A stretch of 31,955 nt of DNA from Podaxis mareebaensis (GCA_018524725.1 JAEUWP010000183.1:1-31955); one strand, 5' to 3'. Shown: positions 1 to 12,120, counted from the first letter of the stretch. Notes: generated from the letters alone by a model not told the origin. Program-made: numbers and translations.

Positions 1-300
1 TCCTCTTCCTTCTCATCCTGGACCTTGGTAGGGGTGGGAGAGGAAGGGAGAGCAGAAGGAGCAGTCTTGGCCTTGGGGGTAGTCTGCTCATGAAGGGGAG
101 GGGGGGAGGTGTCAAGTTCCATTGCAAAAGAGGCTGAGCTCTGGGACTGCCCAGCAGCACCAGCAGAAGCAGGATTGGGGGTGAATAGATCCCTGATCCA
201 TTGTCATTCAGGAGGTATTCATCAGCCTTCTAGGTTGGGCCAGGAGGAAGGAGTAGGAGGATGGTTTAGGTCCTCCAATGTGCATGGCGGGTGATATGAT
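1..300 (-). pseudogene. Decayed proline/serine-rich retroelement ORF remnant
   Basis: Read on the minus strand, this edge is an open Pro/Ser/Thr/Ala-rich frame (for example PNPASAGAAGQSQ, then KAKTAPSALPSSPTPTK) that runs off the left end of the window. Further upstream, at about 190-220, the same frame carries a TGA-TGA pair and one more TGA. Low-complexity composition of this kind is common in ORF1 or gag-like proteins of basidiomycete retroelements and resembles the style of the plus-strand ORF at the right edge of the window. No catalytic domain is visible, so the family assignment is inference. The stops and the scarcity of CpG point to a decayed element. Confidence 0.35.
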
Positions 301-2165
301 AGATCTGACCAACTTGAGGAGGTCGGACATTGTTGCTGGGGGGTCTTGGGGACTTCAGAGAGGTCAAGGGGTTTGAATTTATTTCTTCATTTGCCCATAG
401 TGTTACAAATAACTGACCACAGAGGGAGATGGTGGTGGTTACTGGAGGAGGAAGGTGTGAAACTTAGGCCTTGTTACAGCTTGAGGGAGAGTGTTGGAAC
501 ACAAGCATGTACTGAGTCAGGTGCTAGAGCAGGAACAATGTGGCTGACAAGACATTAAGTTACAGACTTAGTATGACATAGTAGATGGACATTTTTTCTC
601 CTAGCCAACCTCCTATACTGTAATTTATATATGTACAGTAGATGTGTGTTTGCCTCAGCCCTTGTACTGTCAAGGAGTGACTGAGGTAAGCTGCCACTCA
701 ATATCCTTAGTACTCTTTACTTATCACTCATAGTTTCCATTGTTTACAGGTACTTAATTTATATAGCCCTTGTACCATCAATGAGTGACTGAGTTTCCAT
801 TGTTTACACTTACTGTAGTTTTCTTGATCTAGGTGTCTAGACCTACCACTGGATAGATCTTCATGGGGTGCTAAGGTCACTTCTAGCATAGGTTCATACT
901 CTGTTACTTAAGCCTCACAATATTGTTGTATTAGAATGTAACTGCTGCTTTCATGGCTGAAACAGTTTCATCCATAACACCATAAAATATGGATATGGAG
1001 CAGTCTGAACCATGGCAACATCTCCAAATTCCTTGGACTTTCTCAGGAGTTTGGCAACCCTGAACTTCCTGCTCTCATTTTGCCTTACTGTAGCAATGGC
1101 ATAATAAATAGACACCTTCACCACAATCCAGGAAAGGATAGGATGTTCCTGGTAAGCTTCCTAATGTTATTCATTGAGTTGGATGCCTGATGACCTGTTA
1201 ACTTGGCAGTTGCACTCTGTAGATAAAGGGTATAGTGTGAAGTCTTGAGTACCTCCATCAAAATGATATATTTCATGGTTATCTCAACCCAGTGTGTATG
1301 CCTGACTTCTAATTTCTCAGATCTGGGCAGGTGAAAAGCCATATTCTGGTCTCAAATGTGAATCTATCATTGATAGTATTATAAAGGAGTTAGACCTGCA
1401 TGGCCATCCCTGCTGATCTATGGGCAGAATGTCATATGGTCCATTCTATAAGGATGTTGGAGGATCACTGCAGGTGATTGACCTGGTATACAGGAAGTGA
1501 TGCAGAGATTGCAGAAATCCCAAGAATGAGCCTTGTAGGCAAAAACACTCAATTGGCCTGGCATTCTTAACGTTAAAGTCTGGCTTGAACAGATTTAAAG
1601 TGGATTCAAACCCAATCAGCAGGTGAACAGCCCCGAATTTAGTTATACCAGCCAACGAAATGCGTGATGATTTGTTTCGGACCGTCAACATGGATATTGA
1701 TCTCCACCTGTGCTGCATCGGCTCATGATGCTTCGGAGTCTCTCCATGTACTGGCATCTAGGCCACCCGTCCTGATGTTAAAGGCAACCCATCGAGCAAT
1801 ATTTATTCAATTATGGTCAACACTAATCAGTAAGTAAATAGTAAACCAAACAAAAGCGAGTTATCCAAAGAACCAACTTCATTAAGTATAAGTATATCAG
1901 TGTCGCGGAAATGAATTGTGAGAATATTAGGTCCACATGGATGAAGCGAACGAGACAGGAGAGTTCCCAATAATCAAAGGTGCCAATTCACAGGGGAAAA
2001 GCGAGGGAAAAAAAGACAGTAAGGAGCGAAGGTTCCCAAAGTCAAGGGAGGAGACAAAGGAGCGACCAAGAGGGGGGAAGAAGATTACTTTAACAGCTAA
2101 ATAACCGAGTATTTAATCCTCATTACAAGAATCACTCACGGTTATGCATGCAATAAACATGAAGA
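300..2165. other. Gene-poor flank; CpG-poor to CpG-normal transition
   Basis: I see no convincing gene here. Up to about 1,555 the DNA is poor in CpG like the transposon tract on the right; from there on CpG becomes frequent again, as in the gene island. A minus-strand ATG frame of 103 codons (1,446-1,757) straddles the change and resembles nothing I recognise, so I do not call it. The stretch 1,760-2,165 would contain the 3' untranslated region and terminator of the F-box gene, which ends at 2,166. Confidence 0.4.
657..815. repeat. Short interleaved direct repeats
   Basis: A 29-nt block beginning AGCCCTTGTA and ending GAGTGACTGAG occurs at 657-685 and again at 765-793 with four differences. 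A second motif, GTTTCCATTGTTTACA, occurs at about 732-747 and 793-808. The two repeats interleave with different offsets (108 and about 61 nt), so this is a mosaic and not a simple tandem array. The surrounding DNA is AT-rich, CpG-poor and without a credible gene. It may be part of a degraded LTR or a non-autonomous element. Confidence 0.55.
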
Positions 2166-4941
2166 TCATTTTCGCCACTCAGCCCCAGACAAAAATACGA
2201 CACGTTCCAGGTCTGGACAATGCTTCGTCCATTGGCGTATGTACGCCTGTTCCGGCGGCGACAACACCTTTTTGACCGGATCACCATCCTTGATTTTAGC
2301 TGAGGCTGTGATGTCGGCGAAGACACTCGGCGTAGGTGTAAGTGGAAGGGGAGAATTCATCGGCGAGGCACCGGACGTCGCTACTAATGGTGGTATTGTA
2401 GGAGATGTTGCGAGGAGGTTCGGCGATGACAGTGTGGTGCTTTGTGTGTATGAGAGTCGAAGGACGCGAAGGTATGGGTAACGAGGTATTGCTGAGCTTA
2501 TCATCTTATGCAACGCCTGAATCAAATACCCCGAGCTAAGCACAATAAACAAACATTAAAAATCCAACACGCACCTCATCAGACCCAGGTCCACCCGCAA
2601 CGAAACTCACATCCAACTGCACTAACCCCTGCCACTCGCCTTCACCAAATCGATACCCCTTCCCCAACCCTCGCTCTTCCTCCTTTTCCTTCCCTTTCTC
2701 CTTCTGCATGTCCAACCCGCACGCATTCCCACCCAACGCACTCCCCGCCGCTCCAAGCACTTTTTCCACTGTTCTCCGATCTACGCTTTCGCCAAACCTC
2801 AGCCCTAAACTCCTCGTTATGCCTACGAGTCGGTTAACGATCGCCGCTGGGCGAAGACCTGAATATAAAGTTGAACTGATGTTGAGGGTGACGGTTTTCA
2901 GTGGTCGTGTCCGCGGGCGGCTGCTGTATGTGTCATGAGGCGAAACGGAGGGGGGAGAGGATAAAGCAGTGATGAGTGACGGTGGGCCTTGTAGGGTCGT
3001 CAGGTTCGGTAGAAGCGTTGGAGAGGTTAAGGGAGAGGTTTGATACTGAGTGTGTGTAGGTATATGAGTGTTGACATTGACAACGTGTGGGATAATAGGA
3101 GTGTGGTTGTAAGGGGTCGTTGTAGTAGTCGCTTGAGGTAGTTCATTGATAGCCGTTGAAGAACCTGAGGTTGGGAAGGGGATTTGCGAATTTGGAGGGG
3201 GCAAATATGAGCGCGCGGATTCGTGCGATCCTGAAGAAGAGACCGAAGACGGAAATGTTGTAGTAGCATACGAAGGTGAGGAAGGTGCTGCAGTTTTCGG
3301 TCTTGGAGACAGTTTGGGTGATGGTGTTCGTGGGGCAGGTGATTTGGGATTTGGCGAGGATGCGGAGGGTAAGGGGACCAAGAATGGGGCGACGAGGTAT
3401 TTCTTTCCTTGGCTTTGACCTTGACTCACTATCCCGTTAGATGTCGCTGGCCGGGCCGGGCAAGGGGAAGGTGTCACGTTCGTAGGCGGCTCTTGAGGGA
3501 GACCATAATCGGAATCCTGCGAGAGATTGGGAAAAAGCAATGTTGTGATATTGGTCTGTCCATCAAGCCATGCGAACAGCTCATTTGCCTCTTCTCGTGA
3601 GAGCGAGGAACACATGAAGGTGATGCTCCGCAAACCGAATGCAGTGTGATACGCAAGGAGGTCGTGATCATATGCTGGGAGTGTTAGAGATGTGAGATTC
3701 GACATTCGTTGGAAAGCTAGGGTGAATGTTGCGGTGAGAAGGCTGTTACGATGTTGGGTATCAGGATCATGATTGCCATTCGGGTCGGTCAGAATTGATG
3801 CATATGTCGATGTGGACGAGGGTGATACGGCTGAGTATAACGGAGATATCGCCGCGGACGACGCTGTCGTCGAGAAAAACCTCGGCCAGGTCTCGCAAGC
3901 AAAACTGCGCACGAGGTCTGTAAAATCGCGTCGGGTCGCCAACAGTGCCACGAATCTCTCCAGCTGCCCCGCACTCAATTCTCCGAGATCAAAGTGCGTA
4001 TACAAAACGGTCCGACTGGCGTGTAAAAATAGCCGGCAAGTGCGACCGATTTGTGCTACATCGGATTTGGGAAGATGAGTGAAGATGATAGCAATTGTTT
4101 CGACCGGGATGCACGAGATTGTTGTTATGCTGTGCGCATTCGCGGTTGTAGTGGTGGATAGATGAACTTGAGATCCAGTGTGGGACGATGAATTTCCGCG
4201 AGGTGGCCGATTTTTCTTTTTGTTAGAGCCTTTGGAACGGAGGCTGAAGGAACGCAGGACGTTGGGAGTGCTGGTGGCGCGCGCGCGCATGTGGCCAAAC
4301 GGCGGGGAATGAGAATCAGACGAAGTCGGATCGGAATGTTGGGAGTGTTGGGGGTATGATGGGCTAAAGGGAGATGGTGGCAAGGATCTGTTAGACGATA
4401 TGGACACGGCGCTGCCTAGCCCACTTGGTCGGCGTATATCATCCTCCTCCGAATTCGCCAGGGAGTGCATACTTGAGTTATGCGACTCGTATATATTGGA
4501 AATGTTGGCATGGGCGAATTGGAGTGTAGATGGACGTTTTTTTCGCGATGAGAATATGGAGGAGACACGTCGAATGAGTTCCCCTGCGGTGGATGGGCCG
4601 GAACGATTGCGAGGAATATTTTCGATTGGGCCCATATTAGGAAGGTTTGGGAGTGGCTTGTCGTGAGCAGCAGATGTTGGAGAAGCAGAGTCGCGCTCGA
4701 GCTGAGTGAGGCCCATTGAGCGACGGCGGTGGAGAAAGTCCATCGTCATCATGGACCAAGGCGATCGAGGACCGTCGCGATGAAGGAAGAGTGCTGAGTA
4801 TGTTTTCTTGTCCAAGTCAGGATCATGGCGACCAATGAGGCGAGGTAGCAACCCGCACACTATTCAAAATTTACGTCACGACGATGGGAATCAATCACTG
4901 CATCCCTGATCTTCCAGATGAATATGTGGTAAAACATTCAT
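2166..4941 (-). CDS. F-box protein with leucine-rich C-terminus
   Basis: Probable substrate-recognition subunit of an SCF-type ubiquitin ligase. The main exon is 4,859-2,575 and the last exon 2,516-2,166 (TGA stop). The 58-nt intron between them has a GTGCGT donor, a CTTAG branch-like site and a TTCAG acceptor, and keeps the frame. After a basic, Ser/Pro-rich N-terminus, an F-box (ISCIPVETIAIIFTHLPKSD) begins about residue 250 of the main exon. Pro/Ser-rich linkers and leucine-rich pieces follow, and the protein ends with a CPDLERVVFLSGAEWR-like motif seen in basidiomycete F-box proteins. The main exon has no good early ATG. A short first exon (4,941-4,899, MNVLPHIHLEDQGC) would join in phase through a 39-nt intron, giving 892 aa; that start is inference. 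The gene diverges from SMC2. Substrate unknown. Confidence 0.8.
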
Positions 4942-5660
4942 GCTAACGTTAGCCAGCTCCACTCTTGAATCTCTGAATGATGGCCTTGATGGACTTCCGG
5001 AGGACAATCCCAGCGAACAACCCTGGAACAACCCGACCAACCGAGTGTCCAGTTGTGTCCAGTCGTTGGTGAGAAAATTTGATATGAGAGGATATGAGGC
5101 ATCAATCCGTTTGTCCTATTTTTACCGATACCCGGATATGCATAGAAATCGTTTCTTGTTCTGGATAGCAGAGGCGCCGGCCACCACCTCAAGCGTTCCT
5201 GCACAAGTGCCCAAGTTTGCGTTTGGGTGTTTGTAGTACTGTGGGCACCATTAGGAGCGGCGGAGTAACCGATGTAGGGCCGCTAAATGAATGCTACGTA
5301 CACAAGGCACAGTTTGCTTGAATTCCAAGTGTCTTTGGCTTTGGTGCCTACACACCCTACATTCCCCCGCTCTATAGAGAGCAGTTTGTCCTCCCCTTTG
5401 CGCACCTCTTCGAGTTGCGTTCGGTGAATCGCTCGTGCACGTTCTTGATGCCAGGACATCGTAACAAGATCATCAAGAATATTTGACTTTTTTCCGAGAC
5501 ACACAGCATCTTCAAGCGCTTCCTCGGTTTTTTTCGCTCGTCTTCTGAGGAAGTTTTTCAGTGATATGTGTATATTGCGTCCGATCATCCCAACGGCCCT
5601 GATATAACAGCCCGAGGTATACGTTTGTGGCGCATTGTTGGCACTAGTAACTAGGGACAA
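4942..5660 (-). other. Unresolved interval, possible small minus-strand gene
   Basis: This CpG-normal stretch between the F-box and SMC2 genes has coding-like pieces I cannot join. A 125-codon minus-strand frame (5,660-5,283) contains a charged helical segment (SLKNFLRRRAKKTEEALEDA, then HRTQLEEVRKGEDKLLSIE) but opens with TTG, not ATG. Further down, two frames overlap at 5,204-4,938; one ends VVPGLFAGIVLRKSIKAIIQ, a short hydrophobic-basic tail. Candidate GT and AG sites exist, but no combination I tried kept phase. It could be a small spliced gene, upstream exons of the F-box gene, or non-coding DNA. RNA-seq would decide. Confidence 0.25.
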
Positions 5661-5695
5661 ATAGCGTCCAAATAACTGCCAATTGAGAAAGTTAA

Positions 5696-5708
5696 ACGCG
5701 CGACGCGT
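5696..5708 (+). promoter_or_regulatory. MluI cell-cycle box pair upstream of SMC2
   Basis: ACGCGC (5,696-5,701) and ACGCGT (5,703-5,708) lie 68-80 nt before the SMC2 start codon. ACGCGT is the known core bound by MBF-type (Mbp1/Swi6-like) factors that drive G1/S transcription in fungi. A condensin gene is a sensible target. The site is seen; its use here is inference. Confidence 0.45.
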
Positions 5709-5775
5709 ATGTCACATGACTACTTGCCTCGCGACAAATTAGTTGTCCAATTAACAAACTGTGTCTCCTTCCAAC

Positions 5776-8700
5776 ATGCGGATAGAAGAACTCATTATCG
5801 AAGGTCAAACGCTCCACGACTGGTGGTGAATCGATGCTAAATGTGATCTAGGCTTCAAGTCATATCCTCAACGAACGCAAATCAGCGGCTGGGATCCCTC
5901 TTTCAACGCAATTACTGGCCTCAATGGTTCTGGCAAATCCAACATTCTCGACGCGATATGCTTCGTCCTCGGTATCACAAATATGTCGGCGGTACGATTC
6001 TTGTACTCCATATCAGAAATACAAGCTCTAATCATGCGTTTGCACACAATACAGATGCGGGCTCAGAATCAACAAGACCTCATCTACAAACGCGGTCAGA
6101 CAGGCATCACCAAAGCCAGTGTAACAATAGTCTTCGATAACTCTGATAAAAACAACACCCACCCCGCATTCGAGGGCCTACCCCAGATCACCGTCACTCG
6201 TCAAGTGCGTAGGCTCATTTTTTACCCCCTTTCACAACTCATACGAAAGGACCATAACAGATTGCACTACCGAACACTTCAAAGTGGCTCCTCAATGGCC
6301 ACAAAACGACACAACAAAACATTCTCTCGATATTCCAAGCCGTACAGCTCAACATCAACAACCCCAACTTCGTCATCATGCAAGGCCGTATCACGAAAGT
6401 CCTCAACATGCGCCCCCAAGAGATTTTAGGTATGATTGAAGAAGCCGCTGGGACGAGAATGTTTGAGGAGCGGAAGGACAAAGCGAAGAAGACCATGGGG
6501 AAGAAGGAAAAACGCGTGGAAGAGATCAATGAACTCCTTCGGGAAGAAATCGAACCGAAACTCAACAAACTACGGACGGAAAAGAAAAACTTCATTCAGT
6601 ACCAGAAATCCGTTACGGAGCTTGAGAAGATTGGTCGTATACTGCGAGCTTGGGAGTATTCAGAAGCGGAGAGCAGGGTTGAGGAGAAGGAACAGGAGAT
6701 TCAAGAGGCTGGTGCGCAGAGGAAGCAGTTTGAGGCCGAGATCAAGAAAGCTGGAAAGGAATGTCAGCAGGCGGAGAAAGACTATGCTGAGGTGGTGAAG
6801 AAGCGAGATGCGGAGATGAAGAAGGGCGGGAAGCTTGCCAAGTTGAAGGATGAGGCAGAGGAGCTTGGGAAGCAGATGGTTAAGATTCGAACGCAGGCTG
6901 AAATTAAGCGGGCGACAATTGAAGAGGAGGAAAAGAACTTGGGGGAGATTCAAGCTGAGATTTCGAGCGTGAGTATTCGATACCCCTATGCCTTCCTACT
7001 CGTTGACCCATTCCGCCATAGCTCGAAGAAGCCATTGCTAACGAGACAGCAAAGCTCAAACAAATGACCGAATCTCACAAGTCCGTCAAAGACAAGCACA
7101 GCGAAATGGAAGCGGAAGTCCATAAATCGGAGGAACTCCTACAAACACTCCTCACTGGCGTCTCATCCAAGCAAGACAACAACACGGGTGGAGGGTACAT
7201 GGGTCAACTCGCAGAAGCCAAAGCACGTATCGCTCAAGGCAAAGCCGAGGAAGAACAATCTCGCGTCAAGTTAGGGATGAGGGAGAAGGAGTTACAGGCT
7301 CTCCAGAAGAGGATGAAAGAGGTTGAACGAGAGGCTGGAGAGAACCAGAAGAAGGTCAAGGATATGAGGACGGTCGTCGAGCAGCACAGACAGAAGCTTG
7401 CCAAATGCAAATGGAATGCCGAGATTGAAGAGCAATTTGAGACTCGGTCGAAACAGCTCAGACAAACTGTTCGAGAGCTTACGGAAGTGGGTCCCTGAAT
7501 TCTCTCCAATACTATTATAATGCTAACATTGACTTGCAGAAACGCGAACGAATTAGACAAACCATGAGCCGTCTCAACTTTGAATACACCGATCCATACC
7601 CAAACTTTGACCGCAGCAAGATCAAAGGATACGTCGCGCAACTCACCTCTCTCGACAAAGCGAACTATGACAAAGCTACGGCCCTAGAAGTCGCCGCAGG
7701 TGCCAAACTCTTCAATGTTATTGTAGAAGATGAGCAGGTCGGCAACCACCTCCTGAAAAATGGCCGCCTAAAGAAACGTGTTACAATGATCCCCTTAACC
7801 AAGATCAAGTCCTATCCCATCCCTCAACAGGTACCCAAATTCTTTTTCACGTATGCGCTCCCCACTAACACACCACTCACCAAACCAGAAAATCGACACC
7901 GCCCAGCGCATCGCTCCAGGCAAAGTCCACTCTGCGATTTCTCTCGTTGGGTATCCCGAAGAAGTAGCCAAAGCCATGCTCTTCGTCTTCGGCGGTACCT
8001 TTATATGCACCGACGCCGACACCGCTAAACGGGTCACCTTCCACGATGCCATTCGCACGCGTTCCGTCACGCTCGATGGGGACGTCTATGACCCCCAGGG
8101 ATCTCTCAGTGGTGGATCTGCGCCCAGCGGGAACAGGACCCTGATCGAGGTGCAGGCATTGCTGGAGGTTGAGACACTGGTACAAAGTGCGAGGAGGGAG
8201 TTGAGTGAAATCGAACGAGAGGAGGTGCAGAGTGCGAAGGTGAGAGAGGAGTGGAAGAGGCTGAAGGCAGAGTTGGAGATCAGGGAGCATGAGTTGAAGT
8301 TGCTCGAAGAGCAAGTTGGAGGGAGTAATGCGTCGAGGGTGAGGGATAAATCTGTTGGGTGCTATGAAGTTGTTGACATGGATATGCTAGATTGCCGCCA
8401 ATGTGGAAGAAGCACAGAAGAATATTCAGGAGCTCAAGGACGCCGTTCAGGCGGCGAAGGATAAGCAGCAGAATGCCCAAGCTGAGTGCGCGAAACTCGA
8501 GCGGGACATGAACGAATTCAAGAATAATAAAGAAGGGAAGATTGAAGAGTTGAAGGTTTGCAACATCAATCTTCTGAATTTCTGTCCTCGCTCAGACTGG
8601 TCTTTACAGAGAGAAATCGCTAAAAAGAAAGCGGCACTCCAGAAGCACGCCGTCATTGTCAAGACTCAGCAGAAAGAGCAACAGACGGCCACTCTCGAAC

Positions 8701-10200
8701 TAGGTACGATTCTGACTTTCCACTGTGAATAACGAGACTGACCTCTGATTTGATGTTGGCGAACAGAGCAGCAAGAGAAGGATCTTGAAGCTGAGAAGAA
8801 GAAACTTGAGGATGCCCAGGCGCACGTGTCCCATCTCAAGAAAGAGCTAGTGCGAATGAGCGAAGAAGTGACGATTTGCAAGGTCTGCCAATCCTCTCTA
8901 ATCTACTCGACGGCTAATTCCCAGCATGGTCAATCTAGGCTCGTCACGAAGAAGCCGAACGCAAGCTGAAGGAAGAGCAAGAAACACTTGGACGTTTTGA
9001 TGCCGAACTCAAGTCGCTCGAAGAGGTCATCAAGGCTCGAAAGAATAGTGTCTCTGAATCCGAACTCAAGATCCAAGAACTGGACCACCGAGTCCAGACG
9101 TTGCAGAAGGAGAAGGTGACAGCCCAGAACCGAATGGAACATCTGGAAAAGACGTATGAATGGATTGCACATGATAAGCAGTACGTGATCTCCTGATTCT
9201 TTCACGTTGGTGGTGACCCCTTATGTCGGTTCGACGATACCATTTTCGCCTTTATAGCCAGTTTGGTCAATCGAATACACAATATGATTTTAGCGCTGGG
9301 GATATTGACCAACTCCGTGCTAAAGCACAAGAAATGGAGAAGTCTCAACAGGGGATCAAGAAGAAAATCAATCCGAAAGTGATGAACATGATTGATAAGT
9401 ATGTATACCTCCTCTTCCCCTTGTCCGATGATGCCGAAACAGATGGTATTTTTAGCGTTGAAAAGCGAGAAGCCGCGTTGCAGAAGATGCTCACGACTGT
9501 CAAGAAGGACAAAGAGAAGATCGAAGCTACGATCGAGGAGCTGGATAGATACAAACGAGACGCGCTACAGAAGACTTGGGAGAAGGTCAATGGGTACGTG
9601 GCCTCCTGGGAGGTGTTCCTGCACGGTAGTGGTTCTTACGTGGCTAAATCTGAATGCGCCCGCGTGCAGTGATTTTGGCGCTATATTTGCCGAGCTATTG
9701 CCCGGCAACTTCGCCAAGTTGCAACCACCTGAAGGGCAGGATTTGATGGACGGACTAGAAGTCAAGGTTCGGCTGGGTTCTGTCTGGAAGCAGAGTTTGA
9801 CTGAGCTGAGTGGTGGTCAACGGTACGTTGCAAGATATATGCGAAAGTCGGCGATTGTAATAATATCGATTCCAGGTCCCTCATCGCCCTCTCCCTCATC
9901 ATGGCTCTCCTCCAATTCAAACCAGCCCCAATGTACATCCTTGACGAAATCGACGCCGCGCTCGATCTATCTCATACACAAAACATTGGTCAACTCTTCC
10001 GGACGAGATTCAGGGGCTCGCAGTTCATCGTTGTGTCCCTTAAGGAGGGGTTGTTCACCAATGCTAACGTGCTCTTCAAAGCCAAATTCCGAGATGGTAC
10101 TTCCATCGTTGAACGGACAGCGCAGAGATCATCATCGACACTGTACAACGAGCAGCGTGGCGATGATGAGGAAATGGGTGGCAGGCGGAGACGAACGTAA
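5776..10200 (+). CDS. SMC2: Condensin ATPase subunit SMC2, complete
   Basis: Core subunit of condensin; with SMC4 it forms the ATP-driven ring that compacts mitotic chromosomes. I place 15 exons: 5776-5803, 5852-5991, 6055-6204, 6261-6968, 7022-7486, 7540-7830, 7889-8338, 8391-8555, 8610-8703, 8767-8882, 8939-9180, 9258-9398, 9456-9593, 9670-9822, 9876-10200. All junctions keep frame, giving 1,201 aa, the usual SMC2 length. Landmarks: SMC2-type N-terminus [18 protein letters not shown]; Walker A GLNGSGKS (32-39); long coiled coil; hinge from [18 protein letters not shown] to [13 protein letters not shown] (about 525-670); second coiled coil; ABC signature LTELSGGQR (ending at 1094); Walker [21 protein letters not shown] (D1117, E1118). 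No key residue is missing. The first intron has a weak GTCAAA donor. A 107-nt piece of exon 15 is copied at 12,298-12,404. Confidence 0.97.
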
Positions 10201-10381
10201 GCTAGAAGACGATTGGACCGTAGAGTTTGTTGCTTTTTCATGAGGTCTTCTATGTGTACTTGTGTCATAAATAGTTCTCATGCATTGTAATATGTACCAA
10301 TTGATCAAATCTGACAAAGCTTTTGTGGAGTTTGAATATCAAGCACATTTGTAGCGTTAACCTTCTTTTCCTTGTACCATC

Positions 10382-11712
10382 ATGCCATTAGCGAACAAAA
10401 GCAAACCTCAGTCCTTGCCTGATAATCCTTTTGATCCCGCAAGTCCAACTTGGACGGCCTACGAGCATTGTCGAATCCTTGAGACAAATCAAGCATGGAA
10501 TCAGTTCTTTGAAGAGCTTCAAAAGGACGACTCCGAGGCCTTTCTAGACCTTGGCCCAGGCGTTGCCGCACGTGTGCTCGGTCATGGCTTGCGGTTTGCT
10601 CCCAACGAAGAGGGTCGCGCTGCTTTGACGCGTGACATCAATGATTGCCACGGTGATCAAGAGCTCTTGGCTGGCCTGGCCCACCTGTATGTGTATGGGC
10701 TTATCCGCGTGTGTGCGCTCTTTTATACACGCATCTCAAGTTGTTTCTGACGCTAATGTTCTTGTAGTTTATAATCCGAAAGGTCCCACGTCATCTATCT
10801 CAGCTAGTCAAAGTCCTAGGTATTCCTTCACAGAAGCCACGGAAAAGGCGCAGCACATACTCAAGCAACCATCAATCTCTACCGAAGATTTGCGCCAGCT
10901 GGTTGGTGAATTTGTTGACTTTGTGAACTGACTGCTGAATGTGTTCGTCAAGACATTGTTGCGCGATGGTTCTCGTTGCGTCTTCACCGGCGCTCTGGAC
11001 TACGCAACATTTGAGGCTCATCCTTCCTCTTTAATTCCTGCCTCGGGAGTGTGTATCTCGGAGGTGGCTCATATCATCACTCAATCACTAACGGAGAACA
11101 TTACTGGACTCTCGGAAACAGCACGTTCCAGGGTGACCTTTTTCCCATATCGTATATATATGCTTCTGATGTCTGTCTTTGGTCAGTTCCAATGGGCCAA
11201 GACTGCGGCAGCGATCCTAGAGCGCTTTGGAAAATTTTCGGCAAGAGAGATTCTCGGTGATAAGGGTCTCAATAATCCTGTAAACGCATTCACGGCCTCA
11301 CATGACATGCATGTCATGTTTGACAACCTTAACTTATGCTTGACGCCAGCTAAAGTATGTTAATTCATGGCTATTTCATGCGCCCTTGGCTGAAGATCAC
11401 TAGGACGATGAAGAAGCGATTATACCTCATACATATGACGTTAATTTCCTCGGGCTGGCGAGGGCCTTCAATGCCATGAATATTCGGAAAAGAATCCAAT
11501 TCAATGATACCACAGAAGTGCCTGCCCCCCACCCCCATCTTCTTGCCCTTCATGCAGCCTGTACCCGGATTGCGCATATGTCTGGTGCTGCGGAACACCT
11601 GGAGGAAATTTTCCGGGATCGCGAAGATATCAAAGAAATGACCGAACCGAATGCCGTTTACGAGCTGGCGCGAGCTCTGAAGGCCCAGCAGCTTGTTTCC
11701 TCGATGGCTTAA
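10382..11712 (+). pseudogene. HNH_2-type nuclease gene with one in-frame TGA
   Basis: Exons 10382-10712, 10768-11132, 11187-11354 and 11404-11712 join in frame to 390 codons ending in TAA. The C-terminal half matches the mushroom-expanded HNH_2 nuclease family: LLRDGSRCVFTG with the metal-site cysteine, SEVAHIITQSLTENITGL, then NNPVNAFTASHDMHVMFDNL with the late His. The N-terminus (ILETNQAWNQFF, YVYGLIRVFYNPKG) also resembles family members. Codon 165 (10,929-10,931) is TGA, just before the nuclease domain, so the predicted product stops at 164 aa without the catalytic part. I tested short introns across it and found none with good sites and correct phase. Otherwise the gene looks fresh: no frameshift, splice sites intact. 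Options are a recent nonsense allele, readthrough, or an unusual intron. It follows SMC2 by 181 bp. Biological role of the family unknown. Confidence 0.75.
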
Positions 11713-12120
11713 CAGGATCCCGCTACTCCTCGCCTTTCTTCTGGTAGTAGACTTCTTGTATCGGAGTTCTTCCGTCAAAGAAGTGGGTGGCCCTCTGGTG
11801 TTTGTTAGTAGTTACATGGGTCATCATTGCCTTTTCCGTTTCATGTGTGAGAGCATGCTATGTGATACCGTATAGTTCTAAAGTACCTTTCTTACAATCA
11901 CGCAGACGGAATGAGTCGGATGGTCTCGTACACGCTCAATTCGTAAGGATATCCCAGGGATATCCATAGAATTATGTCACGACGTCATGGTCGGCATATC
12001 TCTCAAGTCATGCCAGGATATTAGGGACTTTTTGAAAACCAGCACAGACAAGGAGTTCGCCCAAGCTGATGCTCCAATTGTCTGGCTCCACTGTGCACCA
12101 AGGTCGCCACTTCATGACCA
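11713..12120. other. Non-coding stretch after the HNH gene
   Basis: I see no gene here. Short open frames on the plus strand have no recognisable motif. CpG is present but becomes rarer towards 12.1 kb, where the retrotransposon tract begins. Confidence 0.5.

Noticed and set aside
1446..1757. 103-codon minus-strand ATG frame as a gene
   Set aside because: It straddles the CpG border, has no recognisable domain and no supporting neighbours or splice structure.
2239..4666. Plus-strand open frames within the F-box gene
   Set aside because: They are antisense shadows of the F-box exons with no start context or motif.
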